Assembly: GCF_003473485.1 (NCBI RefSeq)
Contig: NC_053045.1
Span: forward strand, 45,488,494 to 45,552,493
DNA from: Medicago truncatula
Taxonomy: Eukaryota > Streptophyta > Magnoliopsida > Fabales > Fabaceae
Length of the DNA: 64,000 bases
Reading direction: 5' to 3'
In this document: positions 34,313 through 44,503 of the stretch, in pieces
How positions within the stretch are numbered: position 1 is the stretch's first letter
Layout of the letters: each line of letters begins with the position of its first letter
Translations under genes and position numbers: made by a program
The notes under the pieces: generated by a model
What the model was told of the DNA's origin: nothing
Databases searched by the model: none
What the model saw: only the letters and a program-made list of their open reading frames with translations

Positions 34313-34314
34313 TT

Positions 34315-34570
34315 AGATAAGTTGAAGCAAAAAATTGTTAAAAAATATATTTTGTAAAAAAATTATGACCAACATTTTACAGTTCCAGTTTTACTTTCAT
34401 AAAATATTAGATAAGTTACCTGGGTTCGAACCCGGGATATCACAGGTTTGTGTGAGTTTAATTTCAGTGGATTACCACTTCATCAAAGACAACAAAAAAA
34501 AAAAGATAAGTTGAAGCAACAAATTGTTTAAAAAAACATTTTGTAAAAAAATTATGACCAATATTTTGCT
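34315..34570. repeat. Local tandem duplication, period 189 bp
   Basis: The segment starting AGATAAGTTGAAGCAA and running through TTATGACCAA occurs at about 34315-34368 and 34504-34560. The spacer between the copies includes the short SINE at 34418. Confidence 0.7.
34418..34503 (+). mobile_element. 5'-truncated SINE with B box, A-tail and target duplication
   Basis: The insert starts ACCTGGGTTCGAACCCGG, which contains a perfect B-box core GGTTCGAACCC, and ends in ACAACAAAAAAAAAAA. The nonamer AGATAAGTT flanks both ends (34409-34417 and 34504-34512). The A box is missing, which fits 5' truncation. Confidence 0.6.
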
Positions 34571-34751
34571 TAATGGCATTTTACGATTCAATTTTAACAA
34601 AAATGAAAATAAAGTTAATACATTTAATTGAAAATTCTAAAAAAGAAAATTATTCTCGTGAAATTTGGTTGTCTAAATGATAAATATTTCTCATATAAAA
34701 AAATGATAAATTTCCATTAATGGAAATGTCTGTAGATTGGAGTATGTTAGC

Positions 34752-34925
34752 TAAACAAAGTATTTTCGTTTAAGTGATTAATAAATTCACATTAAAATTA
34801 GAACGAATCATTTGAAAGAATTAAAGTTCGATTATTTATGAAAACAGCTATTGAATATATTTTATCCGTCTTTGAACTTCATATTACTAAAACTCATCCC
34901 CTAAAATTACACGAGGGTTAACAAA
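34752..34925 (+). repeat. Dispersed repeat with B-box-like motif, copy C
   Basis: Diverged relative of the repeats at 14165 and 20695: TTTAAGTGATTAATAAATTC, GAATCATTTGAAAGAATTAA and AGTTCGATT occur in the same order and spacing. This is the only copy outside the segmental duplication. Confidence 0.4.
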
Positions 34926-35852
34926 CCAAAAAAAAAAGAGTATCGTCAAAATGACTTATATGAATGCCAAAGGACAATTTTAGTCTTGTTTTGTCACCAT
35001 GTACTATTTTGTTGTAAATAAAATCCAAAATGGTTCTGTTGTCATTTTAGTATGTAGTCTTATATAGGCTTGCTTTTGAGTAACACCAAAGGGCAAGCCA
35101 CCAAATTGACAATTTAAGTGTTTAACCTAATATAATTTCTTAGTCATCGTGACTGATTACTTTCAGTAACATGACTATCTATACTTATTAATTGAATTCA
35201 TTATGTATTTGTTTTTCTCTTTCCTTTTCAAAAATAAAAAAGAATTAGGACAACCAAACCAGTAGTTGTATTTAAAAAACTAATGAATTTCAATTAAAAA
35301 TAAATTAATCGAAATAATTCAAATTTAAATTTGTTGAAACAATTTTTTATCGATTACTTACTTTTGAACGAAACTTCAAATTACTAGTTTATTTATTGAG
35401 AAAATTGAAATATTAAGACAGAGGAAAAAAAAACAATTAAACCATCATAGTTTCTTTCTATTAATTTCAACTCTTTCCGATGTCAATTTGGATGAGTTAA
35501 TTTAACTTCTTAAAAAAAAAAATCTCGTTTATTTTGTGATGACTAAAAGTACTTAAAGAATATATTATTCTTTTAGAACTAAAAACATACTAACATGAAA
35601 AATGAATTACAGAAGGAAAAAAAAAAGACGAAAAAATAAATTTGGCTTTAAATTTTGATACTTGACAAAATACAAATTAATAAGTGATATTTAACTACAT
35701 AAAAAAAAGTGACATACATCATGAGTTCTCTCTCCACAACCTCTATCTGTCCCTCACTGCGAGCTCACTCTAATTTCTTTCGACGAAATACTTTTCCTGG
35801 ATATCTCTCACTAACGACAATTCGGTGGTGGTGAAGACAATGTGATGGTGGT

Positions 35853-37357
35853 TGTAACGCCCTAATTGTTATATTTAATTATTTTGATTTATGTGGGTAT
35901 ATATATGTGTGTGATTTTGGGTGATTTATGTGGTGTATTATTTTATTATATGGTTTATTTAATAATAATTAGAATAAGTGTGAAATAATAATTATTTTGG
36001 TGTTTGGGGAATTAATAGAATTTATTAAAATTAAAGGGAGTTAAGTGTAATAATGGGGAGTTGAGAAGGCAGTTAAGATAGAAAGATTAGAGTCAGAAAC
36101 ACTTTTATGTGAAACTGACAGTTTTGGGAGAAAGGAGGGAAGAGCAAGTAGAACTCAAGAAACTAAATTGTTGTGCATTTCTTTCTGCAATTCTAAGGTA
36201 AGGGTGAGGTTTACTTCAATAGTGTAGTTACTGATTTCTGATTTTGAGTTTAACAGGTTTTGGTGAGGAATTGGGATTTTGGGGTTTTATGATAAAATGA
36301 GGATTTTAAAGTTGTAAGCATGATTTTGATGTTAGAATTAGTTTCTGGTTGCATAGAACACTTAATTATGTATCTGTAAACTGATTTGGGGAGTGATTGG
36401 AAGAAAAATGGGATTTTTGGAAAAAACCAGTTTTCTGCCCGTACAGAAGTTCATCGCTCGCCTCGCGGGTAGCCTTGCTCGCCATGGCGAGTGAGCAACT
36501 TCATAGCTCGCCTCGCGAGCAGACCAACTCGCCATGGCGAGTAGCCCAGATCAAAACTTGATTTTTGAAAAGTTGTTATAAGATGTTTTGGGGATGGTTT
36601 AAGGTACCTAGATGATATTAATGAAGACTGGAACAAGTTTTAGGTTAAAAAGATGAATAGGGAACTTAGAATTGAGATTTGAGTGAGAAAATGTCATTTT
36701 TCCCGAGAGCACCTATTTTTCACTCGCCTCGAGTTCGCCTTGAACTCGCTATGGCGAGCTTGTGGTTTTGTGAACTCGCCATGGCGAGCAGATGTGCTCG
36801 CGAGGCGAGCTGTGCAATTTTGAGTGCAGTTTTGCTTGCATGAATGGTAATGTTTGAGTGTTGTTGTTTAAGCATAATTATATTTAATTGTGCATAATTC
36901 TGAATGGTTGGATCTTTGTTGGTTGTTGATTGATGTTGAGGAATGCATTGTATGTTTTAACTATTAATCATACATGTTGTTTAAGTGGAGTCACATGGAG
37001 TTTGCATTGCATGGTCAGTTGTATGTAGATATACACAAGTAGGTCCATGGCATATGCATAAAACAGCGGAGAGGACTCATGTCCTGGAGTACTAGTTGCT
37101 CAACAGCGGTGAGGGCTTCGGTCCTGATGAATGCTTTAACCATTCAAAAGCGGTGAGGGCTTCGGTCCTGTTTGGTACCACATGCATATTGCATCCATTG
37201 AGAAGTCTAAGGTGGTGTCTTAGCAGTGTTGTCATGTCATTTGCATGAGTCTTAGTTGTTGATTGCGGTTGTTACTTGATGATTGATGTTGTTGATGAAT
37301 ATGTATTTATATATTCATTGTGATGGTGGTATATTGATGATGTTGTTGTTGCTTGTG

Positions 37358-37410
<53 letters not shown>

Positions 37411-37917
37411 TGCAAGATGATGTGTTTGTTGATTAGGGTGTTAGATTCAATTGAAGATTTTAATATCTATATTTATTGTTGTGAATCTCACCCCTTCTGC
37501 TTGAAAATGTTGCCCTTCCTATGGGTAACTTGCAGGTGATCCTGAGTAGTTGGTGGTGGCTCAATGTCGTGTCTAGGGCTCTGACACGTGGGAATGGGAA
37601 TTATTATTTATATTATTGTTGTTTTTCCTTTCCATGTATCAAATTTTGGAATTGTGATGTGGAGCCTTTTATTGTCTTTTGAACAATGATGTTGACTTAT
37701 GCTAAGGTCTTTAATGCCATAGACTGTTGTTGGATGTTCATGAGGTTATGGATTTGAAAACTATTCCGCTGCTATGTTTTCATATATATCAAGTTGTTTT
37801 GCCTAAATAGTTTTATTTTCTATTTAAGAAATTTTGAAATGACGTGTAGCATGCCCGTTGTGAAATTACTCTGATGAATATTTGTTATTTAATTGCTTTT
37901 GGGTAACAGGGTGTTAT
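35853..37917. mobile_element. Solo LTR of a retrotransposon, about 2.06 kb
   Basis: It starts TGTAACGCCC and ends GGGTGTTAT, the inverted LTR termini typical of many legume Ty3-gypsy elements (an ideal end would be GGGTGTTACA). TGGT flanks both ends as a short target duplication. No gag-pol lies on either side, so internal recombination to a solo LTR is likely. Inside are repeated GC-rich palindromes built on CTCGCCATGGCGAG (about 36478-36545 and 36770-36810), a repeated GCGGTGAGGGCTTCGGTCCT motif (about 37094-37170) and a TA microsatellite. Confidence 0.7.
37362..37408. repeat. (TA)n microsatellite in the solo LTR
   Basis: About 23 TA units, uninterrupted. Confidence 0.95.
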
Positions 37918-38256
37918 TGGTTGTGAGGACGGCATGATGGTATAGTTAGGACAACTTGATGGTGGTGTTTTAGGGCGAGGTGATGACTAATTCATTTTTT
38001 CTTGTTATTGCGTTGAAATAACAGAAGTATACCTGATGTCATAAAAAAATATGTTCAAATATCATTTATTTATTAAAATCCATGAAACATTAAACACACT
38101 CTTTAATATTAAAAAAAAGTTAACACTAGAAACTAGCAAGTGTCATTGACATACATGTTAAAGAACCTAAAATAAATTGTGTTGAAAATAACATTTTTTA
38201 AACTAAAAAAAATTTAACATGCAATTTTTTGGGATATTATACCAAAAAAAAACCTA

Positions 38257-38528
38257 CTCCCTCCGTTTCAAAATGAGTGACGCTTTAGCAAAAAAAATTG
38301 TTTCAAAATAAATGTCACTTTCAGTTTCCAATGCAATAATAACTTTTTCTTTTCAATTGTATCCTCCAATTAATACTCTGCACACTACTTCAAAAGTATT
38401 ATTTTTAAAACTAACCAATAATTAATAAGGATAATTTGGTAAAATAATCATTCTCTTTCTTTTAATCATTGCATTTCTTAATATGAGTGTAAACACCTAA
38501 AACGACACTCATTTTAAAACGGATGGAG
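38257..38528. mobile_element. Stowaway-type MITE
   Basis: Termini CTCCCTCCGTTTCAAAATGA and the complementary CATTTTAAAACGGATGGAG are bounded by TA (38255-38256 and 38529-38530). Length is 272 bp. Confidence 0.85.
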
Positions 38529-38540
38529 TATAATATACTA

Positions 38541-38713
38541 GGGTCTTGTTAACAAGTTCCATAAAGACATTGTTTAAGGAACCCATAAAAAGAAATAATG
38601 CTTTGAAAATATAAGTCAAACACTTGTTAAAGTTATAACCGTACAATTTTCAATGCAAAAGTTACTACTTTTAGATGCTTAAACAATGTCCTTAAGGCAC
38701 TTGTTAACATTTT
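38541..38713. mobile_element. GTTAAC-type MITE, copy 1
   Basis: Inverted termini GGGTCTTGTTAACAAGTTCC and the complement of AAGGCACTTGTTAACAT, extended by ACATTGTTTAAGG / TTAAACAATGTCC. Similar elements occur at 40432, 40642 and 59043. Confidence 0.65.
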
Positions 38714-38727
38714 CCAAGATATTATTA

Positions 38728-39013
38728 CTTCATCCGTTCCTATATTTAAGCACTCATTTGATTTTATTTTTGTCCCTAAATGTAAACCTCTTTTCAAATT
38801 ATTAGATGCATTTATTATTATTTTTCCTAAACATACTCTTAATTAATACTACTAACTAATCTTGAAATATGAAAAGTCAAATTTAATACACATATAAACA
38901 AATGATAATTTAGTAATATTAACACACAAAATAAACACATTAATTATACTGACAACTTTTCTTAAGAAATGTGAAAAAAATCAAAGGAGACTTACATATA
39001 GAGATTGAGGGAG
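38728..39013. mobile_element. Stowaway-like MITE
   Basis: Termini CTTCATCCGTTCCTATATTT and the complement of CTTACATATAGAGATTGAGG, with TA on both sides. Length is 286 bp. It follows the previous two elements closely, so three MITEs lie end to end. Confidence 0.75.
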
Positions 39014-39266
39014 TATTTTTTAAAAAGTGTCCTTCCAAAGATAGTTGTTCGTATTTTCCTTGAAAAAAACACATTTTTGAAACAAGTACCTTATGCAAAT
39101 TCATCACTTGTAAATGTTTGGAGGATAAAAACGAGAAACCCAATGTGAATGAGCAAACCTAAGATGCCCAACCCGAAACGGAAACTGATTCTTGCGTCAT
39201 TATTCTGCTTCTAGTTCTACCCAACACAATTATGCTCTCAGATTTTCTCCTCTTACGTCATACACC

Positions 39267-39573
39267 AACTTTATATACATAGATTCGTCTCGTTCATCAA
39301 AGCGTTGACTTGAGCCATATTCAACGGTCATGATTAATCATTACCATGAATCTACCCTTCCCGCAGGTGATTGTTCTTAGAGAGCCACGACAACTTCCTC
39401 TTCCACCAACGAAAAAACAAAACACAAAATCCCAAAACAGACAAAAATTTAAAAAGACGAAACCACCCTTTATTCTAACCGTACATAATGCCGACCATAG
39501 GGGTAGTCAAGGAACTCCACCCCAAATTTCCTTTTCGAGCAAAAAGGTACATGCCCCGCAAACTAGCATGTGA
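39267..39573 (+). other. TATA-led short ORF of unknown status
   Basis: CTTTATATACATA (about 39268-39280) precedes an ATG at 39346 by about 70 bases. The 75-codon ORF begins MNLPFPQVIVLREPRQLPLP and is rich in Lys, Pro and Gln, with no known domain. Base composition is less AT-rich than the surroundings. It could be a small gene, an abandoned 5' end, or chance. Confidence 0.2.
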
Positions 39574-39819
39574 CGCTTGTATTATGCCTCATATGCCAAA
39601 AGGGTCGGTTTTGTCATTTTCACATTCCATTCATTGTACCTTGATATTTTTCATAAGCTTCTCCTCACCATTGAAATTTACAACCTTTTTATGAAAGGAA
39701 TACATGCATTTTTTGGTTTGCTGATAATATATCACCATATAAAATTCATACATAATTATGAGATCTTTTAACTTATCAATATCAATATCGTCACTTATTT
39801 ATATTTGAACATCAAAATG

Positions 39820-40166
39820 AAGAGTGTGTTTGGTTATACGGTGATGGAAATTGAGTTTAATAGAACTTAATTATATAAAATTGTTTTTAGTTAAAAGTAA
39901 TTCAGACTAAAAGTGTTTTGTGTTTGAAATTTGGATATATTCATTTTTTTTTTTAAGATATATAGGTATATAAATTTAAAAGTTAATGAAATTATAAATT
40001 TCTATGTGAAAATCAATTATATAATAAAAAACTATAAACAATAACTTCAAGTAAAATCAACTACAGATGTTGAATCAATTCTACTCGACACAACCAAACA
40101 TGTTAGAATCAATTATGCACGTTTTGAATCAATTTTAACCCCTTTAAAATGGAATCAAACATGCAC
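39820..40166. mobile_element. Possible hAT-like or PIF-like MITE
   Basis: GAGTGTGTTTGGTT at the left and AATCAAACATGCAC at the right are weak inverted termini around an AT-rich non-coding body with internal AATCAATT repeats. No clear target duplication. Confidence 0.35.
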
Positions 40167-40289
40167 GAAGATGTCCAATTTAATAACTTTTTTTTTGTGT
40201 GTTAATTGAATATTTTTTGCACGCAACTAATACCAAATTATACCCTAGAGTGCTTAGAAGAGATAATACGTGTCTCTTCTAACTTAACT

Positions 40290-40415
40290 AAGGTCTTGGT
40301 TTGGAATACAACCTTAGGCATGCATCAACGTTGAAACTCTTAAGAAAAGCTTGCCGCTCATTCGAATCCCACAATATTCGAGAGATTAGGAAGATACCCA
40401 ATTTACACAAAAAAT
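40290..40415 (+). mobile_element. Possible decayed SINE
   Basis: GCTCATTCGAATCCCACAA contains a B-box-like core, followed by GATACCCAATTTACACAAAAAA, an A-rich end. The ATACCCAATTTACACAA end also occurs in intron 3 of the GH3 gene (about 24670). A-box and target duplication not confirmed. Confidence 0.35.
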
Positions 40416-40431
40416 ATGACGATTAGAAAAT

Positions 40432-40607
40432 GGGTATTGCTAACCATTGCCCTTGGGGCATTGGTTAAAGTACTAAAATAAGTAAGTTTGCATCGAAAAG
40501 TGGTGTGATCATTGATAAGAAAAAAGTAAAGACTTGTATTTCCAAGACAAAGTTTATATTAATGAAATCCTTAACCATTGCCCTCAGGACACTAGTTAGC
40601 AAGACCC
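40432..40607. mobile_element. GTTAAC-type MITE, copy 2
   Basis: GGGTATTGCTAACCATTGCC at the left and the complement of its variant (ending GTTAGCAAGACCC) at the right. Related to the 38541, 40642 and 59043 elements. Confidence 0.65.
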
Positions 40608-40641
40608 TTAGAAAATATGTGCAGCTTAACAATATTATAAT

Positions 40642-40820
40642 GGAAAATGTTACCAAGTGCCCATAGGTATGAGGACTTGATAAGAAGTTTAAAAGGGAAG
40701 CTTTGTCTTGGATTTTGTGTATTCAACACATTTAAACATTAAAAAGTAACTTTTTCTACATAAAAGTTATCAATTGTTTCTATTTTTTAAATCTTCAGGT
40801 CACTTGTTAACAAGATCCTG
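40642..40820. mobile_element. GTTAAC-type MITE, copy 3
   Basis: Left TGGAAAATGTTACCAAGTGC and right CACTTGTTAACAAGATCCTG are diverged inverted repeats of the same family. It sits just upstream of the transcribed leader of the next gene. Confidence 0.55.
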
Positions 40821-40939
40821 TTAATTTATCAATTGTTTTAAGACAATTTGTCAAAAATAAGAAAAATACAAAAAAACAAACAAACAGAGCCGCCCCTACT
40901 TTATTTATTGACAAGGCTTTATGACGTAATGAATTTCCA

Positions 40940-43900
40940 TTTCTATTTCTCTTTCTAGAATTTTTGTGTGCTTCTCTTTCCTTTGTTTTTTCCTTCACAC
41001 TTTGCGTTTTTGCTTCGTCTTCTTCGAAGTGTCAATGGTACAGACTGATTCTCAGATCTGAATACTATTTCCATTTCCACTTTCCATCTTCATTTTTCAC
41101 AATCACGGTATAATTCTATTCTGATTCTGCTTTATTTCCTATACCATGTTTCAGTAATTTTTATTGCTCTATGATTAATTACTATTTTTTTTATTGCTAT
41201 GGCTAGCTCTTATTGTTCTTTGTGTAACTTTTTTGTTTGAGCTGTAACTAGCTGGTTTTTGAACCGTGTTTGCAATCTTTGTTATGCCTTTTGGTTGGTT
41301 TTGCTACTATATGTAACTGGCTTGTTGAGTTTTCAAGAATTCAGTGTATGAGGGGATTTTATTGTAATATCATATGAGAATATAATTTGAATCTCTCTTA
41401 CTATTTTTTGTTATTGGTTTGGGAATCTACTAGATTTGCTACTGGGAATGAATTTTTACTCTTTATGTTTATGTTTTACTCTCATGGTAGAATTTCGTGA
41501 AACAATTATAATCTTTGATCTACTTGTAATTGTATTACTTATATTTTATTTGTTTCTTTATTTATTTATTTACTTATTTTTGTTTTTGTTTTCTGATGTG
41601 AGTGTGATGCAGGCTAATTGATTTTCTTTCTCTGCTTAAACCTTGGTGTTTTTTTTTCTTCATTTTTTCCAATATGGTTTTTAAATGAATATCCTAAATC
41701 TCAGATTTAAAAGAATGCGTGAGTTTGGTGTTTTTTTTCCTACTTGGATCTACTACTTTGTTGTATAGAAGTTGCAAATTTTATTTCAGTAGTGTTGATT
41801 CTCTTATAGCAATTATTATATGTACATTTTCAATGTTGTATTTTTATGTGCTTGATGTGCTACAAGTATAATTACTAGCTGTATATAAATCTCATAATGA
41901 AGTTATCTTATTCAATAGTTAACGTCTTCTTGAAGGAAGTGTAGCATAGTTTGCGTGCACGTTGATAATTTTTGCCCCCGACCAGAGTTGTTATCTTATT
42001 TATACTTCCTTGCTCAAGGCTTGAAGTGGTTGTTATGTTCAAATTTCGTGCAGGTACATCTTTAACATTCTTTTCTATATTTGGAAACTCTGCAAATAAA
42101 TTACATACTGAAAGGACTTTCTGACCACGGATCTCTATTCAAAGAAAATGGGAATGGATCATACCCTTTCAGATCGGCAAAGGTTAGAGAACTCCTCATG
42201 TTTTTTTTTTAGTTACCTTTTAATCAATGTCTTTGTTGAAGCATGAATTTTGCCCCCGATTGGTTGTGTTTTAAGTCAAAGCTATATCATTCTTCTAAAA
42301 CGACTTGAGGTTATTTCGTAATGAAGCAAATAAACCGCTTCATGTTCTGACCTTTTGATCAGTTTTTTCCCTTTTAATAATTCATTTCTTGTGTACAAAC
42401 AATATGGTGTTTTCATATCTACTTGTTTAATTGTTATTTTATTACAATTTTTAAATTTTTGAGCTGAGAGTACTGATTACAACTTAAAATTCCAAAGTCA
42501 TGTTTCTTAATGAATGCCGCATTGTGGCTAATAATGAAATTCAAGATTTCTTCCATAATAATACTACCTATTTTGAAATATGATTTTTCTTCTCTTCATG
42601 AGTTATAACTTTCGGAAGACTCTTTGATGACCTTACAAGATTCTTGTACGTTAAAGAGTAATGCATCTAATAGATCGAAATTTACTTCAACGTTGATATG
42701 ATGTCACAAATTTGATTTATGTGCCATATGTCACAAATTTGATTTACGTGCCATATGTCACTATCTAATTGACTGGCACGATACCTTCTGGAGGGTGCAA
42801 GATTTTCTCCCTTCACAGTTTTCATTTTTAATTTGTTAAGTAAAACCTTTCACAATCAATCAAAGTTTTGGTGCTTGGATACCTTTTAACGCGTTAATGT
42901 ACGTGTGACACTTGGAAAACTTTATGAACAACCTTTGGATCTTGTCTGTAATGCATATGTCATTCACATATTTTATTCAGCTTGCTGAAATGATAGCTAC
43001 ATCTTAGTATTCTGCTACTTGATATATGACAGATCATCTGTTATGTTATTTTTGGTTTTGATTTTTCATTTGAAAAGCTTTTTCCCTTCATGATGAGAGT
43101 AATCTTCATGAAACAAGAGAGTAATCTTCATTGCAAACAATTATAATGAATCTCTGCACTAGTATCAATGTGATACAGATCAGAGATCAATAATAGAGCT
43201 AGTATACGGAAGGTATTTGAGAGATTTGTCCTTCCCTTTCTCCATCTCTTCAAAAGTTCAAACAATCAATAACCACTCTCTAACTAACGCCCAACCTCCT
43301 TTTATTTCTAAATACATTGTTGACACTAGAATTGGGTATTTTTTGGATGATTGAAACACTTACACTAATTTTTAACATGAATTGAATATAGATCCAAAGG
43401 TGATTATTTTTTAAGTAAATTGATTAAAACAATCAAATTGCCTAAGCTATATGAAAAGGCTTCATTTTGTTAATAGGAGAGAAATACCTTCTGCGCCTAA
43501 TATACATATAGATGCCTGTTAAGGAAAATATTTAGCATCACTGGTGCATGTATGCCTTTATGACAAGTATGAAAAATTGTTTTTTAAAGAAATCAAAACA
43601 GTTATTTCAAACCATCTCCTCCCATTTCCTCATGTTTGGGAAGTCTGTGCTGTCGTGCTTTATGAACCAATCTTTCTTAAACATCCGGGGAAGAGCTTTA
43701 CTGTCCAGAGACAGCACAAAAGTAGGCTGGACACTTGTTTTCAATGTTGCAATTCCAAGGTTTAGGCTGTAGGCTACAACAGTCAATCTGCATGTGCAAC
43801 TATCTTCAACCTTTTGGATTGTTTAGACAAATTGCTGCTTCATTATGAAACTTGTCATTGCAATTCCATGCCAGTATGTTTAGAACTTTCTCTATGCCTT

Positions 43901-44503
43901 CCCTCTTGCGAATATATTTGCACCTTTGTAACCCTTTTTAGTGTGTCAATATATTTTTACTTGTACCTTTGAGTCCCTTTTAATGTGTATGTCATTTTAT
44001 TTTATTTAGAAGGTTTGAGGTGAGATTTAAAACTTGACATTTCCTATTCCAATTACATGAACTGACCTCTCAATCTAGGTAGTATTGAGTTTTATATGGA
44101 TGTGTTGTGGTGTGTGTTATGAAAAGATAATTTTCTTCCCAATGAGTATTAACTAAAAAAAAAATTATTTCCTTTTTTCTTTGTCAGGGTTAATGAAGCT
44201 TAATGATTTAATCACAAGGAGCACGAGAAGCTCCAGAGAACTCTTCACATCAATATTAACCAGTCTTATAAAAGGTTTCTTCCCAAGAGACGTTATAAGA
44301 TATATTTGGTATCATAAGAATTTTTGAAGCTTTTGGGATATAGTGAAAATGGACAGAGCTGATACATCAGGCTTTGTAAGCGGTGGATGCTTTATGCTCA
44401 AGTTTCGTTTTCTAGTCTGGTAGGTATGTGGATCTTGTAGTAGTATGTGTGAATTGTTCTGCTACTTCAACCTTCTGTAGCTGTAGTGCAAACCATCTGG
44501 ATA
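40940..44503 (+). promoter_or_regulatory. Long intron-containing 5' leader of the loricrin-related gene
   Basis: Probable leader exons are about 40940-41107 (donor GTATAA), 42054-42182 (acceptor TGCAG, donor GTTAGA), 44188-44423 (acceptor TTGTCAG, donor GTATGT) and from 44481 or so onward. Borders are inferred from splice consensus only. The leader contains at least two short upstream ORFs: one of 16 codons from 42149 that would read across the second junction, and the 24-codon uORF at 44349. The first leader intron is about 0.95 kb and the second about 2 kb. Confidence 0.5.
44349..44423 (+). CDS. Upstream ORF of 24 codons, candidate conserved-peptide uORF
   Basis: ATG at 44349 opens MDRADTSGFVSGGC, followed by FMLKFRFLVW and TAG at 44421-44423. 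The stop abuts the splice donor of the leader exon. As far as I recall, the Arabidopsis loricrin-related homologs are among the genes catalogued with conserved-peptide uORFs, which makes a regulatory peptide plausible; such uORFs typically stall ribosomes and limit main-ORF translation. Conservation was not tested here. Confidence 0.5.
   Translation: MDRADTSGFVSGGCFMLKFRFLVW

Noticed and set aside
44486..44503. N-terminal extension of the Cys-His repeat protein to 44486
   Set aside because: Position 44486 is GTG, not ATG, and family proteins start MDLNKK. The ATG at 44504 is used.
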